DNA of 13,471 nucleotides from NCBI GenBank assembly GCA_934162555.1, contig CAKPJE010000018.1:1-13471 (forward strand), given 5' to 3'. Below are positions 1 through 6,132 of this stretch, piece by piece; position 1 is the stretch's first letter, and the number at the start of each line of letters is the position of its first letter. The notes under the pieces were generated by a model. The model worked only from the letters and a program-made list of their open reading frames with translations, searched no databases and was not told where the DNA came from. The stretch comes from an uncultured Bacilli bacterium. GTDB taxonomy: Bacteria > Bacillota_I > Bacilli_A > RF39 > UBA660. The translations under genes were made by a program, and so were the position numbers.

Positions 1-165
1 GTTTTCTTTATGCCATTCTCGTATATTTTCAACCACTAATATTAAGTCTATTTGTGGTTTTTCTTTACTACTATAGCCAAGTTGTTTAAAAACACCAGAT
101 CCATAACCAAAAGCCCCTATCACATCCGGTCTTTGATTTAAAAATTCATTTATAAATTCTTTCAT
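1..165 (-). CDS. Tam41-type phosphatidate cytidylyltransferase, N-terminal 55 residues (runs off the window)
   Basis: This is the start of a gene that leaves the window at base 1; 55 codons are visible from ATG 165. The visible protein carries the hallmarks of the Tam41/Mmp37 family: a GYGSGVFKQ motif at residues 20-28 (nucleotidyltransferase GS motif), KPQIDLILVV at 36-45 with the first likely metal-binding Asp at D40, and WHKEN at 51-55, where the family has a WHxxN motif followed by an HYS block. Tam41 enzymes convert phosphatidic acid and CTP to CDP-diacylglycerol, the precursor of phosphatidylglycerol and cardiolipin. They are best known from mitochondria and are unrelated to bacterial CdsA. 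The start is fixed by AGGTGG at 174-179, nine bases upstream. The second acidic position typical of the family (VDD) reads V-E-N here. The catalytic remainder is outside the window, so activity cannot be judged. Confidence 0.85.
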   Translation of the reverse strand, partial: MKEFINEFLNQRPDVIGAFGYGSGVFKQLGYSSKEKPQIDLILVVENIREWHKEN

Positions 166-196
166 AATGCACACCACCTACATTGTACCACATTTT

Positions 197-222
197 ATAA
201 AAAAAAGCACTTACTTGTGCTT
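197..222 (-). terminator. Rho-independent terminator after the lipoprotein gene
   Basis: On the minus strand AAGCAC and GTGCTT (217-222 and 205-210) form a perfect 6-bp stem around a 6-base loop, followed by a run of eight T. The stem begins inside the TAA stop codon of the lipoprotein gene, so the message ends almost immediately after translation stops. Confidence 0.85.
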
Positions 223-1060
223 ATTCACTATATAAACTATTAAGTTTTTCATCATATTCATCTTCTGTTATAGCTTTTGTTATAACATCTTCAGGAATAA
301 CAACTTCAACATTATCATAAGACATATTTATTTCAAATGATAATTTTTCTACCATTTCTTTAATATCTATATTTTCACCTAAATCAATAGTTGCTAAAGT
401 TTCTGTTAAATCACTACTTATTTTAGTAATACGATTATTCTTCTCATCAATTGTTACATCAACATTAATATTAGTCTTTAAAGTATTATCTTCTTCTAAA
501 TCAGTATTATTAATAGCTTTGTATGCTCTTTTTACTAAATCTTCAGATATAACTAAACGATATAATCCTGTATTTCCATCACGATTTACCAAATAAAAAT
601 CTTTATCAGTTAATATTGATTTTAAATCGATATTATCAAGTTTTACTTCTTCATCAGTTATTGTAGAATCAACTTCTGATTTTATCCAGTATTCTTCTTC
701 AGATTCAAGACCCATTATGCTATTCATTATACTACTTGACATATAAACATATGTACCATCTAAATATAATTTTTGTTTACCTAATACTGGGTTTTCTCCT
801 AATTCAATAACAGCTTTATATTTATTGTTATCAAGTTTTTCAGTAGCAATATCTAAATTAAATGTTCCATCTATTGACATACCATCCATATTTAATTTAG
901 TAGTTAAACTAGTACCTACTTTAACTTTTTTAGCATCATTTTTTGCAACATCCACCAAGACTTCAATTGGTGTTCTTGATTTTACTTCTTCTTTTTTACC
1001 ACATCCAGTTAAAGCAAGAACCATAACAAATGCAAGTAAAATATTTAAATATTTTTTCAT
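221..1060 (-). CDS. Cell-surface lipoprotein of unknown function
   Basis: A 279-residue protein with a lipoprotein signal peptide: K2 K3, a hydrophobic core at residues 4-18, and a lipobox L-T-G-C with the lipidated cysteine at C20, followed by a charged KKEE linker. It should be anchored to the outer face of the membrane. The rest is rich in alternating beta-strand-like stretches and acidic residues, with a TPIEVL segment at about 30-35 and a KQKLYLDGTYVYM stretch near residue 100. It resembles in style the Firmicutes DUF6612/LppX-LolA-fold lipoproteins, but I cannot assign a family with certainty. The start has a strong GGAGG site five to six bases upstream. It appears to be a single-gene unit with its own promoter and terminator. 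Function is unknown; a lipid- or peptide-carrying role is only a guess from the fold resemblance. Confidence 0.85.
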   Translation of the reverse strand: MKKYLNILLAFVMVLALTGCGKKEEVKSRTPIEVLVDVAKNDAKKVKVGTSLTTKLNMDGMSIDGTFNLDIATEKLDNNKYKAVIELGENPVLGKQKLYLDGTYVYMSSSIMNSIMGLESEEEYWIKSEVDSTITDEEVKLDNIDLKSILTDKDFYLVNRDGNTGLYRLVISEDLVKRAYKAINNTDLEEDNTLKTNINVDVTIDEKNNRITKISSDLTETLATIDLGENIDIKEMVEKLSFEINMSYDNVEVVIPEDVITKAITEDEYDEKLNSLYSE

Positions 1061-1078
1061 AAACTCCTCCTACATAAT

Positions 1079-1106
1079 ATTATACTATTTTTTACATTTT
1101 TTTCAA
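1079..1106 (-). promoter_or_regulatory. Candidate promoter of the lipoprotein gene
   Basis: Minus-strand TTGAAA (1106-1101) and TATAAT (1084-1079) are separated by 16 bases. The -35 lies inside the end of the dTMP kinase gene. The predicted start near 1072 gives a leader of about 12 bases that still contains the Shine-Dalgarno site. Confidence 0.55.
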
Positions 1107-1763
1107 ACTTTTTTTTACTAAGTTGTAAACTTCATCATGTATCTCTTCAATTGGTTTCATTTCATCATTTCTATTACATGATATTTTAGAAAAGTTTAAA
1201 TAATCTGCAACAAATATAGAATTTTCATATATTTTTCTCATTAAATCATTATCTTTTTCATAAATATCATTTTCTACTCCATCATTTTGTTTTCTTTTTT
1301 TTCTCATTTCAGAAACTAAATCAAATGGAGCATCTAAAAATATTACTAAATCAGGTTCTTTAATACCCAATTTTTTATACTCAAAATCAATAACATAGTT
1401 AATAAATTTTTTTCTCTCCTCTAAATCTTCAATTAAAGCAGATTGGTATATTAAACTTGATGTTGTATACCTATCAAGTAAAATAATATTATTTTCATAT
1501 TCTTTTTTTAATTTAGTATGCCATGTAATAGCTCTATCAGTAGCATATAAATTATTTATAAAATATGGTGATAATGAATCTGGTGAACCATATTCTCCCT
1601 TTAAATAGTGTTCAACAGAAACTCCTTGATATTCGCCATAAGATGGGAAATGGTGTGATATAACACTATTACCATCTTTAATCAATTTTTGTTTTAATAA
1701 ATCATATTGTGTACTTTTTCCAATACCATCACAAGCACCTTCAACTACTATTAGTTTGCCCAT
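1092..1763 (-). CDS. tmk: dTMP (thymidylate) kinase
   Basis: This 223-residue cytosolic P-loop kinase would phosphorylate dTMP to dTDP with ATP, the step after thymidylate synthesis. Visible motifs are the N-terminal P-loop EGACDGIGKST (residues 8-18), FPSYG at 39-43, the family DRY motif at 97-99 within LLDRYTTSSLIYQ (substrate base and phosphate contact), PDLVIFLDAP at about 146-155, and a basic lid RKKRKQ near residue 164. Length is normal for the family. The P-loop has one residue more between the first Gly and GK than the usual EGxDGxGKST. The ATG directly follows the TAA stop of the upstream ThyX gene (TAAATG), and AAAGAGAG within the ThyX coding sequence serves as ribosome site, so translation is probably coupled. 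Pairing with a thymidylate synthase strongly supports the dTMP assignment over other small-molecule kinases. Confidence 0.9.
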   Translation of the reverse strand: MGKLIVVEGACDGIGKSTQYDLLKQKLIKDGNSVISHHFPSYGEYQGVSVEHYLKGEYGSPDSLSPYFINNLYATDRAITWHTKLKKEYENNIILLDRYTTSSLIYQSALIEDLEERKKFINYVIDFEYKKLGIKEPDLVIFLDAPFDLVSEMRKKRKQNDGVENDIYEKDNDLMRKIYENSIFVADYLNFSKISCNRNDEMKPIEEIHDEVYNLVKKSLKKM

Positions 1764-2954
1764 TTATATCTCTCTTTCTAGTGTTATTCCCTTTTTAAAA
1801 TTACATTTTTGAGTACAATTAAAACCAAATGTACATCTAGCGCCTTTTGTATATTTTTTTATGTCATCTTTTAAGTAATTGTTATTCTGTTCTAATGATT
1901 CTTTATATTTTAACAAAGTATCTCTTGTCGATCTCATTACTTCAAGTTGAGCAGCTGTACAAAGCCTTTCTTTGGTTTTTAATATAAAATTATCATATGT
2001 ACCAGTTTCATTTACAAGTACTAATTCACCTTGTGGTACAACATCAGCTACTGACATAATATCTTCTAACCATTCATTTTTTAAGGCTTCTGTTTTTAAA
2101 ATTGGTGGCACGAAATATTTTTTATTTTCCATTCTTTCCATTTGATAAAATAATGTTCTATGTCTTTGAGCTTGTGCCAATCCTACATAAGAAATTTCAT
2201 AGTTACATGAATAAATATGGGAAAATATATCATTTCTTTTATTTAAATCATTTCCAAATAAACTTATACTTCTATCTTTATCGTTTTGCATTAATCTTTT
2301 TTCTAATACATTCAAATTATCTAATTTACTGATAAAATCTTGCATCGAAACAGCTAAATTTTTTTCTAAATAATCATTTGAATTAATATGTTCATTTATA
2401 TATTTATTTAGAAATGATGCCAAATAATTTATTTGTCTTAATGTTGTTGAATAAATCATTTCTGTTGGCATAAATACTGTTACTAAATATCTTGCATTTT
2501 CTTGAGCAAGTGTTTTTATTTTAAAGTCACTAAATTCTGGGTATTCATTTTTTATTAACACTTTAAATTTTTCAACCCATTTTGTATATAAATTAACTTC
2601 TTTTTCTGTTAAACTATTATTTTTATATGTAACACATGTATATCTTCCTGATTTTTCACTTGTTGTATATTGATGTTCATTATTTAAAACCATTGCAAGT
2701 ATTTTAGGTATACCTTTTAAATTAAAGTTTATCATTATATGATCATATACACTATGATGTCCATTTTCTAATGTGTTTTTTATCCTTTTATCTGTCTTTT
2801 CTTGTTTTTCAATTTTTAGGTGTTCAAATCCTTCTTTATCATAACAAACACCAGCTATTTTACCACATAAATTTAAAGCTTCTTTTAAATTAAATGTCCC
2901 ATTTTCATTTAAAAAATAATTTGGTAAAATTGTAATTTCCATTCTTTCCATCAT
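1764..2954 (-). CDS. thyX: Flavin-dependent thymidylate synthase, two-domain divergent form
   Basis: A 396-residue protein, longer than the usual ~220-260-residue ThyX, which methylates dUMP to dTMP using methylenetetrahydrofolate and FAD. It looks like two ThyX-like halves. The N-terminal half has HHSVYDHIMINF (66-77), then EHQYTTSEKSGRYT (93-106) in place of the RHRxxSxxxxSxRY signature, and ARYLVTVFMPTEM (154-166). The C-terminal half has AQAQRHRTLFYQ (260-271), which retains RHR, and a LCTAAQLEVMR segment (331-341) resembling the AQxEIR motif. The tail GARCTFGFNC-TQKC (371-384) holds three cysteines. The start is one of Met1 or Met2; AGGAGG at 2958-2963 is 4 bases from the first and 7 from the second. 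Immediate coupling to dTMP kinase supports the role. Whether both halves contribute to one active site is unknown. Confidence 0.85.
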   Translation of the reverse strand: MMERMEITILPNYFLNENGTFNLKEALNLCGKIAGVCYDKEGFEHLKIEKQEKTDKRIKNTLENGHHSVYDHIMINFNLKGIPKILAMVLNNEHQYTTSEKSGRYTCVTYKNNSLTEKEVNLYTKWVEKFKVLIKNEYPEFSDFKIKTLAQENARYLVTVFMPTEMIYSTTLRQINYLASFLNKYINEHINSNDYLEKNLAVSMQDFISKLDNLNVLEKRLMQNDKDRSISLFGNDLNKRNDIFSHIYSCNYEISYVGLAQAQRHRTLFYQMERMENKKYFVPPILKTEALKNEWLEDIMSVADVVPQGELVLVNETGTYDNFILKTKERLCTAAQLEVMRSTRDTLLKYKESLEQNNNYLKDDIKKYTKGARCTFGFNCTQKCNFKKGITLEREI

Positions 2955-2984
2955 ACTACCTCCTTTTACATTATATAATAAATT

Positions 2985-3012
2985 ATTATAGTAAACAAGG
3001 AAATTACATCAA
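2985..3012 (-). promoter_or_regulatory. Candidate promoter of the thyX-tmk operon
   Basis: Minus-strand TTGATG (3012-3007) and TATAAT (2990-2985), 16 bases apart, sit in the 63-base gap after the HAD gene. The predicted start near 2978 leaves the AGGAGG site intact. A second TATAAT at 2975-2970 with TTGTTT 17 bases upstream is also present, but it would start transcription on the Shine-Dalgarno site, so the distal pair is preferred. Confidence 0.5.
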
Positions 3013-3017
3013 TTTTA

Positions 3018-3710
3018 CTATTTAATTTTTTTAATTAAGGAATGAACACTTGTAATTACTTTAGCATTTGTTTTATATAGTGATGGATAACAAAATAGCA
3101 TCTTATATCCTTCAAATGCTTCTAACATAGTTTTATCATTATTACCGTCACCAATTGTATATATTTCACCATTTAAATTTAAAATTTTTATTAATTCATC
3201 AATTCCCATTTTTTTATCAAACGGAAAAGAAAGGATTAATTTTTTTAAAAGTTTATAATAAGTAAATTCAACATCAGAATAAAGTATTCTTAATTCTTTT
3301 AATTTTTCTACTGTCCTAGAATTACTATTAACTATTAAAGAAACTACTTCATCAGGATTTTTAGTATTTCCAAACACTCCCCATGTTTCATCTATTTCCC
3401 CAAGTTTATAATTATCAATAATTTCAAATGCTTTTTTATTTAAATATTTTGCATATATAATATTTTTATTTTTATCTATACAAACTCTACCATCATAAGA
3501 AATAATATAGTTATAATTTATATTATATTTTGAAGCACTATCTAAAATTGATTCTGTAGTTCTTCCTGTTATAATAATGAATTTATTACCTTGCTCAATA
3601 AATCCATTAATTGCCTTTTTATTTAAATTTAAATTTATTTTTTCAAAAAAATCTGGATTTTTAACAAATGTTTTTATTGTACCATCATAATCACTAAATA
3701 TATATTTCAT
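3018..3710 (-). CDS. HAD-superfamily hydrolase, Cof/IIB type
   Basis: A 230-residue cytosolic phosphatase-like protein. From the chosen start the HAD motifs are: I, DYDGT at 7-11 (nucleophile D7, acid/base D9); II, IIITGRT at 45-51; III, a Lys-rich LLKKLILSF segment followed by KK at 166-167; IV, GDGNND at 187-192 (metal-binding Asp). A cap domain of about 100 residues between motifs II and III matches the Cof-type (IIB) subfamily, whose members dephosphorylate sugar phosphates, nucleotides or flavin precursors. The substrate cannot be read from sequence. Where Cof proteins usually have a NG[A/G] segment this one reads YDG. An upstream in-frame ATG at 3728 has no ribosome site and its sequence overlaps a TATAAT. 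ATG 3710 is preceded by GGGGG about seven bases away. It follows the arc operon but is separated from it by a terminator. Confidence 0.85.
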   Translation of the reverse strand: MKYIFSDYDGTIKTFVKNPDFFEKINLNLNKKAINGFIEQGNKFIIITGRTTESILDSASKYNINYNYIISYDGRVCIDKNKNIIYAKYLNKKAFEIIDNYKLGEIDETWGVFGNTKNPDEVVSLIVNSNSRTVEKLKELRILYSDVEFTYYKLLKKLILSFPFDKKMGIDELIKILNLNGEIYTIGDGNNDKTMLEAFEGYKMLFCYPSLYKTNAKVITSVHSLIKKIK

Positions 3711-3736
3711 AATAATCCCCCAAAACATTATAACAT

Positions 3737-3763
3737 AAAAAAGAATGAATAAATCATTCTTTT
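3737..3763 (-). terminator. Rho-independent terminator of the arginine deiminase operon
   Basis: A 10-bp perfect stem (AAAAGAATGA at 3754-3763 read on the minus strand, pairing with 3739-3748) around a 5-base loop ends in a run of six T. It starts within the stop codon of the YfcC-family gene. Confidence 0.85.
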
Positions 3764-5204
3764 AAACAAGTGCGAATAAACATAGTACAGCCATATTTGC
3801 AAGCGCAATTACAACTACTATTTTAAATGCCCATTTAAACCATGTAGTATACTCAACCTTTGCAAGTGCTAAACCACCCATTATAGCTCCACATGTTGGT
3901 GTAATTAAATTAACTAACCCATTAGCAGCAACCATTGACATAATTGAAACTTCAGTACTATAACCAAGAGCATTTGCAATAGGTCCAACAATTGGAGATG
4001 AAAGTGATGCTAAACCAGAAGATGAAGGAACTAATATTGAAAGTACAACATGTAATAGATAATTTAATGGTACAAATGCAAGTTCAGGTAATTTTGCAAG
4101 AGCTTCAGTAGCATTATAAATAATATAATTATCTAAATGAGTTTCTTGCATTAATACACTTGCACCTCTAGCAATTGCTATAATTAGAATAACACTAATC
4201 ATATCAGATGCTCCCCTTACAAATGTATCAACAAATTCTTTTTCTTTAAATCCATTAACAATTGATATAATAATAGAAATAATTAAGAACCATAAAGTTG
4301 ATTCATTAAAATACCATTTTCCAAGTGGCTCACCAGTAAGCCAGCCAGTAAATTTAGTAAATATTGTAACACCAAAATCTTCCCAAGGTACAAACCCTAT
4401 AATCATTATAAGGAATGCAATTGCAAATAAAATAAGTGTTAATTTTTGTTTACCAGTTAATTTAACTGCTTTTCCATCTTTTTCTTCAAATTTACCATAA
4501 GTTTTTTCTGCTTCTTCTTGTTCTCTTAATGATAAGAAAGTAGAACCCTTATCTTTTTTAACCTTTTTAGCATATGCCATAACAAACATTGTTGAAATAA
4601 ATAATGTTGTTAGCCATAATACTACACCAATGATAATAATACCACCTTGTTTTGGTTCAATACCAACTTTACTTAAAGCGTCTACTGCAGCTCCTACAGC
4701 AAATGGATTAACTGTTGATCCCAAGCATCCACTACCTGCTCCTAAAAGAATAATAGCAGAGCCTACTAATGGATCCATTCCAGCAGCCATCATTGTAGCC
4801 GCAAGTAAAGCATAAAAACCAACTGTTTCTTCTAACATTCCATATGTACTGCCACATACTGAGAAGATAAACATTAATATAGGAATTAATAATAATTCTC
4901 TTCCTTTTAATTTTTGTACTAATACTTTAATTCCTGTTTCAAGAGCTTCTGTTTTACTAATAATAGCAAGTAAACCTCCTAATACAAGAATAAATATACA
5001 TACATCGATTGCATCAGCAAATCCTTTAATTGGTGCCATTAAAACTTGCGAAATGCTTGCTCCAACAGTACCACTACCATTTACTAATTCTGTTCCTACA
5101 AATTTAGCATTTGGTAAAATATTTGATAAAATACCAAGACCAAATATAAGAATTAGAATGATTGAAAAAGACGATAACATCGCTCTAGTCCTTTTCTTAG
5201 ACAT
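3762..5204 (-). CDS. YfcC-family carrier, probable arginine/ornithine (basic amino acid) transporter of the ADI pathway
   Basis: A 480-residue polytopic membrane protein with about a dozen hydrophobic segments (for example 10-30, 66-83, 104-118, 144-160, 188-212, 253-272, 303-316, 335-347, 375-395, 460-480) and a charged cytosolic loop at about 212-252. Conserved YfcC/DcuC-superfamily motifs include GSGCLGSTVNPFAVG (157-171), VPSSSGLASLSSPI (392-405) and GLVNLITPTCG (429-439), which look like re-entrant substrate-binding hairpins. Carriers of this family commonly sit in arginine deiminase operons, where they are thought to exchange arginine for ornithine or act on related substrates. The substrate here is inferred from context. 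The ATG overlaps the carbamate kinase stop by eight bases (ATGTCTAA), with AGGAGG inside the kinase's last codons, so it is co-translated. It is the last gene of the operon. Confidence 0.85.
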   Translation of the reverse strand: MSKKRTRAMLSSFSIILILIFGLGILSNILPNAKFVGTELVNGSGTVGASISQVLMAPIKGFADAIDVCIFILVLGGLLAIISKTEALETGIKVLVQKLKGRELLLIPILMFIFSVCGSTYGMLEETVGFYALLAATMMAAGMDPLVGSAIILLGAGSGCLGSTVNPFAVGAAVDALSKVGIEPKQGGIIIIGVVLWLTTLFISTMFVMAYAKKVKKDKGSTFLSLREQEEAEKTYGKFEEKDGKAVKLTGKQKLTLILFAIAFLIMIIGFVPWEDFGVTIFTKFTGWLTGEPLGKWYFNESTLWFLIISIIISIVNGFKEKEFVDTFVRGASDMISVILIIAIARGASVLMQETHLDNYIIYNATEALAKLPELAFVPLNYLLHVVLSILVPSSSGLASLSSPIVGPIANALGYSTEVSIMSMVAANGLVNLITPTCGAIMGGLALAKVEYTTWFKWAFKIVVVIALANMAVLCLFALV

Positions 5205-6132
5205 TTATATTTCCTCCTTCTATGATTGTACCTGTTTCACCATTAATTGCATATTCTGCTTTTTCAAGTGAACTAATAATTGCTTTTCTATTTGAATTTT
5301 TAACAAAATCAATACAAGCTTCAATTTTCGGAAGCATACTTCCTTTAGCAAAATGACCTGCGCTAATATATTTTTCTGCTTCAGTAACATTCATACAATC
5401 AATATCTGTTTGATTTTCTTTGTTATAATTTAAACATGCTTTATCAACAGTGGTCAATATAAGTAGCATATCAGCTCCTATTAATTTTCCAAGTAAAGCA
5501 GCTGTTCTATCTTTATCTATAACAGCAGCAACACCTTCAAGAGATTCTTTTTTGACAACTGGGATTCCACCACCACCAGCAGCAATTACTAATGTATTAT
5601 CAATTAGTTGTTTTATAACATCTTTCTCGATAATATCTATAGGCATAGGAGATGGTACAACTCTCCTATATCCTCGTCCAGCATCTTCTACAAATGTATA
5701 GCCTTTTTCTTTTTCTATTTCCATAGCTTCTTCACGACTATAGAACATTCCTATTGGCTTACTAGGATTTTGAAAAGCAGAATCTGTAGAATCTACTAAA
5801 ACCTGAGTTATAATTGTGGCACATGGTAAATTCATTCCTTGTTTTGCAAGTTCATTTTGAATACATTGTTGTAATTGATAACCAATATATCCTTCACTCA
5901 TACTACCACATTCAGGAAATGGCATACTTGGAGTACCTGCACCATTTGCAGCATACTCCATTGCAAGATTGATTTGACCAACTTGCGGACCATTACCATG
6001 TGTTAAAACTATTTTATTGCCTGATTTTACTAATCCAACAATTATTTTTGCAACATTTTTAAGTAAATTTAATTGTTCATCAGGACTTTTCCCAAGGGCG
6101 TTTCCTCCTAAGGCGATTACTATTTTACTCAT
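5197..6132 (-). CDS. arcC: Carbamate kinase
   Basis: A 311-residue protein of normal length for the family. It transfers phosphate from carbamoyl phosphate to ADP, yielding ATP, CO2 and ammonia: the energy-conserving last step of the arginine deiminase pathway. Amino-acid-kinase-fold motifs are clear: IALGGNALGK (6-15), VLTHGNGPQVGQ (42-53), VIAAGGGGIPV (182-192), VIDKDRTAALLG (204-215), LTTVDKA (226-232) and FAKGSMLPKIEA (261-272). The ATG overlaps the stop of the upstream fusion gene by eight bases (ATGAGTAA), with GAGGG inside that gene as ribosome site; the same geometry repeats at its own 3' end. The final residues EGGNINV are partly dictated by the Shine-Dalgarno of the next gene. Confidence 0.95.
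   Translation of the reverse strand: MSKIVIALGGNALGKSPDEQLNLLKNVAKIIVGLVKSGNKIVLTHGNGPQVGQINLAMEYAANGAGTPSMPFPECGSMSEGYIGYQLQQCIQNELAKQGMNLPCATIITQVLVDSTDSAFQNPSKPIGMFYSREEAMEIEKEKGYTFVEDAGRGYRRVVPSPMPIDIIEKDVIKQLIDNTLVIAAGGGGIPVVKKESLEGVAAVIDKDRTAALLGKLIGADMLLILTTVDKACLNYNKENQTDIDCMNVTEAEKYISAGHFAKGSMLPKIEACIDFVKNSNRKAIISSLEKAEYAINGETGTIIEGGNINV

Noticed and set aside
182..190. TGGTACAAT as extended -10 promoter for the Tam41 gene
   Set aside because: Transcription would begin on or beyond the AGGTGG ribosome site, and no -35 is present; the real promoter is unclear.
3711..3728. Upstream ATG adding six residues to the HAD protein
   Set aside because: No ribosome site before it, and its ATG overlaps a TATAAT-like sequence; ATG 3710 has GGGGG at good spacing and gives the usual HAD N-terminus.
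3727..3735. TGTTATAAT as extended -10 promoter for the HAD gene
   Set aside because: It matches well, but the start would fall at the GGGGG ribosome site and the -35 region is the preceding terminator; left unlisted as a feature.
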